Part shown: one piece after another, positions 1-7,783 of the stretch
Layout of the letters: each line of letters starts with the position of its first letter
Position numbering within the stretch: the first letter of the stretch is position 1
The notes under the pieces: model-generated
Databases searched by the model: none
Seen by the model: the letters and a program-made list of their open reading frames with translations, nothing else
What the model was told of the DNA's origin: nothing
Program-made: the position numbers and the translations under genes
From: Sinomonas humi
GTDB lineage: Bacteria > Actinomycetota > Actinomycetes > Actinomycetales > Micrococcaceae
Assembly (NCBI RefSeq): GCF_000802235.1
Contig: NZ_JTDL01000141.1
Coordinates: forward strand, 124,001-188,000
DNA: 64,000 nucleotides
Reading direction: 5' to 3'

Positions 1-514
1 CCCACGAGCAGTAGGCCTGGGCGTCGTGCCAGGTGACCTGGACGACGGGGTGGTCCGGGGCGGCGGTCCAGTGGGAGAGGGTCCCGCGGGGGTGGGCCCA
101 GTCGGCTCCGCGGACGTTGAGCCACCAGGGTGCGCCGGCCGCGGCGCCGAGCACGTCGTCGTCGTTCGCCTTGACCAGGAGGTGGAAGACCGCGGAGGTG
201 CCGTAGCGCTCGGCCTCGGTGCGGTAGCCGGTGGCCTCGACGAAGGCCGCGAACATCGCGTTGGTGACCGCGGTCGCGTCGATGCGGAAGCCCGGGAGCT
301 CGACCTCGTGCACGGGTGTCTCGCCGTCGCCCGGGTATCCCTCCCCGAAGGCATCGCCCATCTGGAAGGCCCCGCCCGGGACCGCGACGTCGTCGTGGTG
401 GGCCCGCTGCTCGATCCCGGTGGACGGCACAGCCAACTCGGGAAGGGCTACGCTGCCCGGTCTTTCGGGCATGCAGCAGTCGGGGGTGTGGGCGGCTTCT
501 GTCATGGGATCCAT
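1..514 (-). CDS. Formylglycine-generating enzyme (SUMF1/FGE) family protein, N-terminal part, truncated by window edge
   Basis: Only the first 171 codons are in the window; the gene runs off the left edge. Translated from 514 leftwards it shows the FGE-sulfatase opening: VPGGAFQMGD, then GDGETPVHEVELPGF, TNAMFAAFVEATGY, a GAPWW segment, GADWAHPRG and HPVVQVTWHDAQAYCSW. Family members oxidise a sulfatase cysteine to formylglycine, or are recruited to other Fe/Cu-dependent oxidations such as EgtB. The early CCMPERPG string is typical of actinobacterial FGE-like proteins. The start at 514 follows AGAAGGA with 4 bases of spacing; a second ATG at 505 is in frame. The active-site cysteines would lie in the missing C-terminal half, so activity cannot be judged. 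No sulfatase gene is visible here. Confidence 0.85.
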   Translation of the reverse strand, partial: MDPMTEAAHTPDCCMPERPGSVALPELAVPSTGIEQRAHHDDVAVPGGAFQMGDAFGEGYPGDGETPVHEVELPGFRIDATAVTNAMFAAFVEATGYRTEAERYGTSAVFHLLVKANDDDVLGAAAGAPWWLNVRGADWAHPRGTLSHWTAAPDHPVVQVTWHDAQAYCSW

Positions 515-585
515 GGTTCCTTCTGGTCTTGCCGTTGCGCCGTCACCTTTGCACGGTGAGGGTCACGGCGCAAGGGGAGGCCCCC

Positions 586-1662
586 TCACAGCGTCCCCGT
601 GACCGCCTGCAGCCCTAGGCTCGTGAGTCCGACGGCGGCCCAGAGCACGCCGCCGAGCAGGAGGGGGCGTGCGCCGGCCTTGCGCATCTCCGAAATCCGG
701 AGATTGAGGCCGATGCCGGCAAGTGCGATCGTGACGAGGAACGTCCCGAGGGCGGAAAGGCCCGGGTGCCATGAGGCGGGTACGGCGCCGACGGTGTCGA
801 GCGCGGCTGCAAGGACGAAGCCGATGATGAACGCTGGGACCATTCGCCGCCAGGGCAGGCGGGAGCGAGTTCCTCCCTCTGCTGCCTGCTCGCGTTTCGT
901 CCTGAGGGCGACGAGTGCCGTGACGATCGGGATGATCATGAGCGAGCGGGTGAGCTTGACGACGATGGCGTACGACGACGCGCCGCCGCCATAGCTCTCG
1001 GCTGCGGCGACGACGGACGAGGTGTCGTTGACCGCCGTGCCGCTCCAGAGGCCGAACGAGTGGGCGCTGAGGCCGAGGAGATGGCCGAGCGGGGGGAACA
1101 GGAGGACGGCCGCGATGTTGAACGTGAAGATCGTCCCGATCGCGTAGGCGACGTCGGAGTCCTTTGGCTTGATGGCCGCGGAGGCGGCAGCGATCGCCGA
1201 TGCGCCGCAGATGCCCGTGCCCACCCCGATGAGGGTACGGGTGTCGGCATCGAGACCCAGCGCGCGCCCCGCCAGGGCCGCGCCGCCGAGCGCGACGGCG
1301 AGGGTGCCCAGCATGACGGGCAACGAGGTGGCGCCCACTCGGGCGACTTCCCCGAGCGAGAGTCCGGTGCCCAGGACCACGATCGAGGCCTGGAGGACGA
1401 AGGTGCCAGCGGCGCGGTAGCCCGCCGTCATCCGCTCCGCTCGAAGGGGCCGGATCCCGGCCGCGGCGAGCACGCCGAGCAGTATCCCGAACACCGGGCC
1501 TCCGATGATGGGGGCGAGTTGGCCGAGGAGCGCTGCCGCACCAGCGACGACGAGGGCGACTGCGAGCCCCGGAAGGGCCGCGACGAAGGTGGCGGAACGG
1601 TGGCGCGCTTCACGAGGGGCGGGCGGTGTCTCCGATTCGATTCTTCCGTCAGATTTGCCCAT
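586..1662 (-). CDS. YeiH/YadS-type putative sulfate exporter family membrane protein
   Basis: A 358-residue multi-pass membrane protein of the conserved UPF0324/YeiH family (putative sulfate exporters; the substrate is not well established). After a polar N-terminus there are about ten hydrophobic segments, with characteristic family stretches GTGICGASAIAAAS and GTAVNDTSSVVAAA. The start chosen is the ATG at 1662, preceded on this strand by GGAGAG at 8 bases; upstream in-frame codons would overlap the divergent gene's leader. It lies back to back with the NRAMP-like transporter, 136 bp apart, so the two share a divergent promoter region. Its proximity to an FGE-like gene loosely suggests a sulfur theme, but that is inference. 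Confidence 0.8.
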   Translation of the reverse strand: MGKSDGRIESETPPAPREARHRSATFVAALPGLAVALVVAGAAALLGQLAPIIGGPVFGILLGVLAAAGIRPLRAERMTAGYRAAGTFVLQASIVVLGTGLSLGEVARVGATSLPVMLGTLAVALGGAALAGRALGLDADTRTLIGVGTGICGASAIAAASAAIKPKDSDVAYAIGTIFTFNIAAVLLFPPLGHLLGLSAHSFGLWSGTAVNDTSSVVAAAESYGGGASSYAIVVKLTRSLMIIPIVTALVALRTKREQAAEGGTRSRLPWRRMVPAFIIGFVLAAALDTVGAVPASWHPGLSALGTFLVTIALAGIGLNLRISEMRKAGARPLLLGGVLWAAVGLTSLGLQAVTGTL

Positions 1663-1798
1663 GCAATCAACTCTCCGCTGATCCGGCGAAGGCCAGTAGA
1701 GGGCAATTCCGCATGGGGGCATGCGCTGGTGATATGGCTTGAGGGTGTGGATGGCGGGTAGTTGCTCGGAGGGAGGAGGTCGACAGGGGAGGAGCCGG

Positions 1799-3058
1799 GT
1801 GAACGCGCGCACGAAAGCCAGTGGACGGAAGCATCCTGTGGCCGCTCTTGCGCTCGGGGTGTTGGCCGGCATCGGCGGGTTCCTGGACACGGGCGGAGTG
1901 ATCACCGCCGTTTCAGCAGGTGCACGGTTCCAATTCGCGCTCCTGTGGACCGTTGTGCTGGGCCTCGTCGGCTTCTCTGTCTACGCCGAGATGTCCGGCC
2001 GCGTGGCGATATCCTCTGCCCAGCCCACGTACGAGGTGATTCGCACCAGGCTGGGCCCACGCCTCGGCGCGGTTCCCCTCATCGCCAATGTGGTCGTGCA
2101 CGTGCTGGTCCTCGCAGTGGACCTCGTCGGGATGGCACTCGCACTTCAGCTGCTCACCGGCATCGGTTACAGGGTCTGGGTGCCCGTCGTGGCGGTCGCG
2201 CTCGCGCTGGCGCTCTGGTTCTTCAACTTCAGCAGGGTCGATACCGGTGCAGCCTTGGCCGGCCTGACCATGCTCGTCATGATTCCGGCCAGCGTCGCGC
2301 TTTCCCCGAACTGGGGAAGGGTCGCGGCCGCCGTCGTGCACCCCAACATCTCCTCTTCTTATTCGATCCCCGGGTATCTCTTTGCCACGGCATCTCTGCT
2401 CGGCTCGTTCATGACCCCCTACCAATTCGACTTCTACTCGTCTGGGGCGATCGAGGAGGGCTGGACCGGCAAGGACCTCGGGCGGAACCGCATTGTCGCC
2501 GTCGTCGGAACCCTCTTCGGCGCGGTCATGACGATGGCCGTCATGACCGCCGGGGCGAAAGCCCTCTACCCGTACAGCCAGCCCGTGGATTCGATCCTGG
2601 CCGCAGCGCGGCCCGCTCAAGTTGCGTTCGGCGAGATCGGCTTCGTGGTCTTCGTTGTCGGCGTCTTCTCGGTCTCAGTGGCCGCTTCTGTGGAGCTGTG
2701 CCTCTCGGGAGGGTACGGCGTTGCCCAGTACTACGGGTGGGACTGGGGAAAGAGCGCCCCTGCCCGGGGCGCCCCCGCCTTCAACCTCGTGTTCTTGGCG
2801 ATGATCGCCCTCGCCATGATCATCGACCTCACGGGGGTGGACCCCATCCAGTTCACCGTCATCACGATGGCCTTCGGGTCCGCAGCCCTTCCCTTCACCT
2901 TCGGCCCACTGCTGCTCCTCGCCAACGATTCCCAGTTCATGGGCAGGCTGAGAAATACGCTGGCTGTCAATGTCGTGGCGAGCATTGTCTTGGGAGTGCT
3001 CGTGCTCACGACCCTTGCAACGATCCCCCTGCTGGTGATTACTGGTGGCAACTTCTAG
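1799..3058 (+). CDS. NRAMP-related divalent metal transporter with non-canonical metal-site motifs
   Basis: A 419-residue polytopic membrane protein with NRAMP architecture (about 11 hydrophobic segments). The usual TM1 motif DPGN reads D30-T-G-G33 and the TM6 Met-Pro-His motif reads T206-P-Y208 inside GSFMTPYQFDFYSSG. The conserved aspartate is kept but the soft methionine ligand and the asparagine are lost. In characterised families, loss of this methionine goes with magnesium or otherwise non-Mn/Fe selectivity (NRMT-type), so the cargo is unlikely to be ordinary Mn2+/Fe2+. The start is the GTG at 1799 after GGGGAGGAG; an ATG at 1739 lacks such a site. It is the first gene of a tight run with two PRC-barrel-like proteins and a small membrane protein. 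Confidence 0.8.
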   Translation: MNARTKASGRKHPVAALALGVLAGIGGFLDTGGVITAVSAGARFQFALLWTVVLGLVGFSVYAEMSGRVAISSAQPTYEVIRTRLGPRLGAVPLIANVVVHVLVLAVDLVGMALALQLLTGIGYRVWVPVVAVALALALWFFNFSRVDTGAALAGLTMLVMIPASVALSPNWGRVAAAVVHPNISSSYSIPGYLFATASLLGSFMTPYQFDFYSSGAIEEGWTGKDLGRNRIVAVVGTLFGAVMTMAVMTAGAKALYPYSQPVDSILAAARPAQVAFGEIGFVVFVVGVFSVSVAASVELCLSGGYGVAQYYGWDWGKSAPARGAPAFNLVFLAMIALAMIIDLTGVDPIQFTVITMAFGSAALPFTFGPLLLLANDSQFMGRLRNTLAVNVVASIVLGVLVLTTLATIPLLVITGGNF

Positions 3059-3083
3059 GCGCGTGAGCCCGCAGGAGGCGGGA

Positions 3084-3482
3084 ATGGACGACGACGGCGG
3101 CCGGCGGGGGCTTTCGATGGGCCAGATCATCGACCACGCCATCCTGGACCGTGACGGGCACCGCGCTGGGCGCGTCGACGACCTGCAGTTCGAGCTCGAG
3201 CCGGGGCGCTCGGAGGGCGATCCGCCGAGGCTTGTGCTGCGCGCGATCGTCTCGGGCCCGGTGCCTCGGCCGATGCCCAGTCTGCTCGGCGGCATCGCGC
3301 GTGCCTGCTACCGGTTGATCGGGGTTCAGGATCCCCGACCGGCTGTCGTCGACTGGTCGCACGTGAAGGCGATCGACGCGTTCGTCCATCTCGACGTCGA
3401 GCGGGTTGCAGCTGGCCTGCGGAGGGTGGACGAAGCAGTGCTGCGTTACGTCGGCAAGCTCCCCGGGGCCGGGAGGGAGTAG
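3084..3482 (+). CDS. PRC-barrel-like small protein
   Basis: A 132-residue soluble protein starting at 3084 after AGGAGG (5-base spacing), 25 bp behind the NRAMP-like gene. The segment MGQIIDHAILDRDGHRAGRVDDLQ followed by an LVLRAIVSGP strand resembles the first strands of a PRC-barrel, a fold that often binds partner proteins or polyphosphate-like ligands. The second half (about residues 65-130) is more helical and has no motif I recognise. Two PRC-like proteins in succession directly behind a transporter suggest they sense or gate it, but that is inferred from position only. Family assignment is by pattern and moderate. Confidence 0.6.
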   Translation: MDDDGGRRGLSMGQIIDHAILDRDGHRAGRVDDLQFELEPGRSEGDPPRLVLRAIVSGPVPRPMPSLLGGIARACYRLIGVQDPRPAVVDWSHVKAIDAFVHLDVERVAAGLRRVDEAVLRYVGKLPGAGRE

Positions 3483-3484
3483 GG

Positions 3485-3739
3485 ATGATGCTGACCTACA
3501 GTCGCCTCCGCGGCCTGGCGGTCTCGTCCGACGACGGGCAGCCTCGGGGCAGGGTCCTGGACCTCATCGTGGCTCCCGACGGAGAGGACATGGTCGTTCG
3601 GGCGCTGCTCGTCGTGCCTCACCGCTTCGCCCTCCTTGCCGGACGGTTCAAGCCGCGTCCGAAGACGACCACTATTCCCGCAAGCCACATCGCTGCGATC
3701 GACGAGAACGGAATCCGCCTCAGGGGGAACGATGGCTGA
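3485..3739 (+). CDS. PRC-barrel domain protein
   Basis: An 84-residue protein. The pattern LRGLAVSSDDGQPRGRVLDLI, then VRALLVVPHRF, then TTTIPASHIAAIDENGIRL fits a single PRC-barrel: two opening strands round a G-x-V-x-D turn, a middle strand, and a final strand after an isoleucine-proline step. It starts 2 bp after the previous stop and overlaps the next gene by 8 bp, so translation is probably coupled across all three. No membrane segment is present. The partner is unknown; context suggests the NRAMP-like transporter or the following membrane protein. Confidence 0.6.
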   Translation: MMLTYSRLRGLAVSSDDGQPRGRVLDLIVAPDGEDMVVRALLVVPHRFALLAGRFKPRPKTTTIPASHIAAIDENGIRLRGNDG

Positions 3740-3959
3740 GGCAATCATCGGGTGGGCCATCAGTGTCCTGGTGGCCGCCGTCGTCGTCGGCTTCGTCATC
3801 TATCTCTTCGCGGTGGCCCGCCTTCCCGAGGAGCGCCCGCGCGTCCCTACCTATGACAGGCGGGGGAGGTTCATGGGCCGGTACGAGAACCCGGGAGAGC
3901 AGATCGCCCCCGGCCGGCGCGGAGACCCACGGGCACAGCGGAAGACAGCTGGGGAGTAG
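3732..3959 (+). CDS. Small single-pass membrane protein of unknown function
   Basis: A 75-residue protein with one strong N-terminal hydrophobic segment (residues 4-28, AEAIIGWAISVLVAAVVVGF onward) and a basic, proline- and glycine-rich cytosolic-type tail (RPRVPTYDRRGRFMGRYENPGEQ). Its start overlaps the end of the upstream PRC gene. I do not recognise a family. It could anchor one of the PRC-barrel proteins or form a small subunit of the transporter, but nothing in the sequence proves this. Confidence 0.6.
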   Translation: MAEAIIGWAISVLVAAVVVGFVIYLFAVARLPEERPRVPTYDRRGRFMGRYENPGEQIAPGRRGDPRAQRKTAGE

Positions 3960-4068
3960 GTTGCGCGAAAGCGACGTGAAACAGATCGGCCGGAATGAGG
4001 TTCCCGGCAGCGGGCGCGGGTAAGACGCGGCTAAGTCTGCTCTTTTTAGAGGAGGGAACCGAGGACCT

Positions 4069-6543
4069 ATGGCAGCCATGGACCGGATAGCGGAACCGTG
4101 GGGTTCCAGAAGCCCCTACGGATCGGGCGAGGCGTGGCCCGTCCGGGTGGATACCCACTTGGCCTCGGGCATCGCGCCGGGCGAGGTCGACAGATGGGTG
4201 CAGACCGCATCCCTCCTGCATTCCAACGGCGATGCGATGGACATCGCGGTCAAGGACGAGCGGATTGTGGGCGTTCGCGGCCGAGCTGTGGACCGGGTGA
4301 ACCATGGGCGCCTCGGGGTCAAGGACCTGTATGGATGGCAGGCCAACTCGTCCCCTGACCGGCTGACGCGCCCGCTCATCCGGGAGGGCGGCCGCCTCGT
4401 CGAGACTGACTGGGACACGGCAATGAACCGCATTGTCGAACGGACGCAGCAGCTCCTCGCGGAGCAGGGTCCGAGCGCGATCGGCTTCTATACGACCGGT
4501 CAGCTCTTCGCGGAGGAGTACTACACGCTCGGTGTCCTCGCCCACGGCGGCCTGGGGACGAACCATGTGGACGGCAATACGCGCCTCTGCACTGCCACGG
4601 CGGCCGCGGCGCTCAAGGAATCCTTCGCGAGCGACGGTCAGCCCGGTTCCTACACGGACGTCGATCATGCGGACGTCATCGCGCTCTACGGGCACAATGT
4701 GGCCGAGACCCAGAGCGTGCTCTGGATGCGGATGTTGGACCGGTTGGCTGGTCCGAATCCACCGAAGATCCTCTGCGTTGACCCTCGGCCCACCGAGGTC
4801 GCACGCCACGCGACCGTCCATCTGGCGCCGCTGCCCGGCACCAACGTGGCCCTCATGAACGGGCTCTTGCACGAGATCATCGCGAACGATTGGGTGGACC
4901 ACGCCTATGTCGAGGCCCACGCGGTGGGCTTCGATGAGCTCGTGAAGATGGTGAAGGACTACACGCCGGAGACCGTCGCGCACATCTGCGACGTACCGGC
5001 TGAGAAGATTCGCGAGGCAGCGTCGATCCTCGGGCACGCGGAGCGCCTGCTCTCGACGGTCCTGCAGGGCTTCTACCAGTCGAACCAGGCGACGGCGGCC
5101 GCCGTCCAAGTCAACAACATCAACATCATCCGCGGAATGCTCGGAAAGCCGGGGTGCGGGATTCTGCAGATGAATGGCCAGCCGACCGCCGAGAACACGC
5201 GCGAATGCGGGGGCGACGGCGATTTGCCAGCCTTCCGCAATTGGTCGAATGAGGTGCACGTCAAGGATCTTGCAAAGGTCTGGAACGTGGATCCGATGGA
5301 GATTCCACATTACTCGCCCCCCACTCACGTCATGCAGATGATGCGTTATGCCGAAGACGGCTCGATCAGGATGCTCTGGGTCAGCGGGACGAATCCCGCT
5401 GTCTCGCTGCCCGAGCTTCCGCGGGTTCGCGCAATCCTCGAGCAGGAGCGGCTGTTCGTCGTTGTCCAGGACATCTTCCTTTCCGAGACCGCTCAATTGG
5501 CTGATGTCGTCCTCCCTGCAGCGACTTGGGGCGAGAAGACCGGAACCTTCACCAACGTCGACCGCACGGTGCACCTTTCCGAAAAGGCCGTGGAACCGCC
5601 GGGAGAAGCCAAAGCCGATCTGGACATCTTCATCGACTACGCCCGCCGTCTGGGGTTGAAGGACAAAGACGGGGCTCCCCTCGTGAAATGGGATGACGCA
5701 GAATCCGCTTTCGAGGCGTGGAAGGAATGCAGCAGGGGAAGGCCCTGCGATTACACAGGCATCACGTACGAGAAGCTGCGCGGCGGGTCCGGAGTCCAGT
5801 GGCCGTGCAACGACGAGAACCCCGACGGCACGGAACGGCTGTACGAGGGCGGGAAATTCTTCAGCACGCCCGAATACTGCGAGAGCTATGGGCGTGACCT
5901 CGTCACCGGCGCACCGGTTGAGCCGACGGAATACAAGGCCCTGAATCCCACGGGGAAAGCGATCCTGAAGGCTGCCGAGTATGTCCCTCCGCACGAGATC
6001 CCGAGCGAAGGATTCCCCTTTATCCTCATCACTGGACGGACGCTCTACCACTTCCATACGCGCACCAAGACGGGCAGGGCGCCGCAGCTCCAGGCAGCGG
6101 CCCCCGACGTATGGGTGGAAATCTCGGAAGGCGATGCCGCCGTCGTCGGAATTTCGGAAGGTGACCTTCTCGAGGTGACGAGCCCCAGGGGCTCAGTGAA
6201 AGCCAAGGCCAGAATTACGGACATCCGCAAGGGCGTCGTGTTCCTGCCTTTCCATTACGGCTACTGGGACACCGAGGGCGGCTACGAGCCCGAGGATGCG
6301 GGGCGCGCCGCGAACGAGCTCACCATTACCGATTGGGACGCCTGCTCGAAGCAGCCCATCTTCAAGACCGCGGCGGCGCGGGTGGAAAAGGTGAGCGCCG
6401 CGGACGGCCCTTCGCCGGCGCCCACGACGACGGCGTCCCGCCCCGCGGGCCCCGCCGCGGCCTCAATTTCGCCGACGCGCGGCAATCAGTCGGCCGAAGC
6501 AGACGAGGAATTTGCGCAGCAATCCGCGGGAGGGACGCTATGA
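4069..6543 (+). CDS. Molybdopterin-dependent oxidoreductase (nitrate reductase/formate dehydrogenase-like) lacking the Fe-S cysteines
   Basis: An 824-residue member of the DMSO-reductase superfamily, closest in layout to assimilatory nitrate reductase/FdhA catalytic subunits. The likely Mo ligand is C174 in DGNTRLCTATAAA, and cofactor-binding stretches are clear (NINIIRGMLGKPGCGILQMNGQPT, WVSGTNPAVSLPE, LPAATWGEKTGTFTN, ending in a MoCo-binding beta-barrel with LFHTRT-like LYHFHTRTKTGR). The N-terminal C-x2-C-x3-C...C site is completely absent: the aligned positions are A47, L50, G54 and G83. No transmembrane or Tat signal is seen, so it is probably cytoplasmic. About 60 C-terminal residues are low-complexity (Pro/Ala/Ser). 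Start at 4069 follows GGAGGG and GAGGA; an ATG at 4078 is an alternative. Its stop overlaps the next gene (ATGA). Substrate and electron partner are unknown. Confidence 0.85.
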   Translation: MAAMDRIAEPWGSRSPYGSGEAWPVRVDTHLASGIAPGEVDRWVQTASLLHSNGDAMDIAVKDERIVGVRGRAVDRVNHGRLGVKDLYGWQANSSPDRLTRPLIREGGRLVETDWDTAMNRIVERTQQLLAEQGPSAIGFYTTGQLFAEEYYTLGVLAHGGLGTNHVDGNTRLCTATAAAALKESFASDGQPGSYTDVDHADVIALYGHNVAETQSVLWMRMLDRLAGPNPPKILCVDPRPTEVARHATVHLAPLPGTNVALMNGLLHEIIANDWVDHAYVEAHAVGFDELVKMVKDYTPETVAHICDVPAEKIREAASILGHAERLLSTVLQGFYQSNQATAAAVQVNNINIIRGMLGKPGCGILQMNGQPTAENTRECGGDGDLPAFRNWSNEVHVKDLAKVWNVDPMEIPHYSPPTHVMQMMRYAEDGSIRMLWVSGTNPAVSLPELPRVRAILEQERLFVVVQDIFLSETAQLADVVLPAATWGEKTGTFTNVDRTVHLSEKAVEPPGEAKADLDIFIDYARRLGLKDKDGAPLVKWDDAESAFEAWKECSRGRPCDYTGITYEKLRGGSGVQWPCNDENPDGTERLYEGGKFFSTPEYCESYGRDLVTGAPVEPTEYKALNPTGKAILKAAEYVPPHEIPSEGFPFILITGRTLYHFHTRTKTGRAPQLQAAAPDVWVEISEGDAAVVGISEGDLLEVTSPRGSVKAKARITDIRKGVVFLPFHYGYWDTEGGYEPEDAGRAANELTITDWDACSKQPIFKTAAARVEKVSAADGPSPAPTTTASRPAGPAAASISPTRGNQSAEADEEFAQQSAGGTL

Positions 6544-7025
6544 AGATCGGACTCGCGCTCGAGGAACTCCACCGCTCGGAGGCGGAACTCGCACATGAAC
6601 TCCTGAAGATTTCCGAGCGCCACAAGGTGGACCACGAGATCTTCCACCTCGCGAAGGATCTGGCCCGGTGGTCCCAGCAGCACGTCCGGGACATCGCGGA
6701 AATCGGCAAGGATTACGGGCAGGATCACTTGGATCCGGAAGCGGGCACAAAGCACGGGCCCGTCGATGCAATTGTGGAGAAGGGCAGCGAGCTCATCGGC
6801 CGGATGAGCTCCCCTGCCCTCCTGCTTCTGCGCGACCTGCGGGAGGTGTACATGAAGGCTGCCGGCGTCTCAGTGGACTGGGAACTTCTCGCCCAGGCTG
6901 CCCAGGGGATCAAGCACCGCGACCTCCTCGCACTGGCCCAGAAGGACCACCCCGAGACGCTCCGCCAGATGCGCTGGGCCAATGGCAAGCTCAAGGAGAG
7001 TGCGACGCAGATTCTCGTCAGCTAG
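6540..7025 (+). CDS. Unknown helical protein translationally coupled to the Mo-oxidoreductase
   Basis: A 161-residue protein whose ATG overlaps the stop of the molybdopterin oxidoreductase. It looks almost entirely helical; helix 1 (residues 7-30) and helix 2 (30-58) carry many Glu and His residues at roughly heptad spacing (EELHRSEAELAHELLKI, then HKVDHEIFHLAKDLARW and QQHVRDIAEI), reminiscent of four-helix bundles that bind metal or haem, although no exact ferritin motif is present. I do not recognise a named family. Given the coupling it may be a dedicated subunit, electron-transfer partner or maturation chaperone for the upstream enzyme. The last codon overlaps the convergent FAH-family gene by 4 bp. 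Confidence 0.65.
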   Translation: MKIGLALEELHRSEAELAHELLKISERHKVDHEIFHLAKDLARWSQQHVRDIAEIGKDYGQDHLDPEAGTKHGPVDAIVEKGSELIGRMSSPALLLLRDLREVYMKAAGVSVDWELLAQAAQGIKHRDLLALAQKDHPETLRQMRWANGKLKESATQILVS

Positions 7026-7762
7026 GAGCACGCCTCCACCGGATTGGTGAGTTCGCCGAGTCCGTCGATGCGGACGCTCACGTCGTCCCCCCTGCTCACG
7101 GCGACCGCCGCCCCGGGCGCGCCTGTGAGGACCAAATCTCCGGGTCCGAGCGGCATGAGCCTCGACAGATAGGCCAGGATCTCTTCCGGATCCCGGGCCA
7201 GGCCCTTGGTCGAGGCTGTCTGCGCCTCCCCGCCCACCGTGACGGTGATCGCCGCGTCGGCCGGATCGAGGTCCGTCTCGATCCACGGACCGACGGGGGT
7301 GAACGTTGGCCTGCTCTTCGCCTCGGTCCAGAGCGGGTCTCGGCTCTGAGCGGTGCGGTCGGTGACGTCGTTCGCGATGGTGAAGCCCAGAACGCAGGAG
7401 AGCAGGTCCGCAGGCCGGACGTCCGCCGTCTCCCGACCGATGACCATGGCGAGTTCGCCCTCGGCGACGACGCGGCCGCCGTCGTCCGGCAAGCGCACGG
7501 CGGCGCCCGGACCGACCACGGAGCGGGCCGCCTTCAGGAACGCTGCCGGGGGCAGCCCACGGTCGGACGGCCCGGTGTTGTGCGCCATCCCCACAACCGT
7601 CCGGGGCTCGACGGGTGCGAGCAAGCGCGCGCGGGCGGCGGGCACCCGAAGCCCCGCCTGCCGCGCGTGCGCCCCAAAGGGGTCGAGCAGGAGTGTGAAG
7701 CCCTCCTCATCCCAGCTGGCATAGTCCACTCCGCCCGCGTGGGCGATCCTGCAGATGCGCAT
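7022..7762 (-). CDS. Fumarylacetoacetate hydrolase (FAH) family protein
   Basis: A 246-residue protein of the FAH/HpcE superfamily, which hydrolyses or decarboxylates acylpyruvates and related ring-cleavage products using a divalent metal. Family signatures seen are PRTVVGMAHNTG, the metal-binding acidic segment VVAEGELAMVIGR (E-x-E), GFTIANDVTDR, KSRPTFTPVGPWI and GDLVLTGAPGA. It lies head to tail with an MFS permease (stop of the permease gene at 7784 to start at 7762: 21 bp) and is thus probably co-transcribed from the promoter at about 9110. The pairing with an aromatic-acid-type permease and an IclR regulator suggests breakdown of an imported aromatic or keto acid. Confidence 0.85.
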   Translation of the reverse strand: MRICRIAHAGGVDYASWDEEGFTLLLDPFGAHARQAGLRVPAARARLLAPVEPRTVVGMAHNTGPSDRGLPPAAFLKAARSVVGPGAAVRLPDDGGRVVAEGELAMVIGRETADVRPADLLSCVLGFTIANDVTDRTAQSRDPLWTEAKSRPTFTPVGPWIETDLDPADAAITVTVGGEAQTASTKGLARDPEEILAYLSRLMPLGPGDLVLTGAPGAAVAVSRGDDVSVRIDGLGELTNPVEACS

Positions 7763-7783
7763 CTCAGGAGCTAGACGCGGATC

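Noticed and set aside
1-514. EgtB (hercynine oxygenase) for the truncated FGE-like gene, which would have partnered the distant egtD
   Set aside because: The visible half follows the SUMF1/FGE pattern (GAPWW, GADW, HPVVQVTW) without the DinB-like N-terminal domain of EgtB.
1739-1798. Longer N-terminus of the NRAMP-like protein from the ATG at 1739
   Set aside because: The added residues are Gly/Arg/Ser-rich with no family likeness, while GGGGAGGAG stands correctly before the GTG at 1799.
3871-6057. Long open frame on the minus strand opposite the molybdopterin oxidoreductase
   Set aside because: Its translation is Arg/Val/His-rich with no family pattern, and the plus strand encodes a clear enzyme; it is a high-GC shadow.
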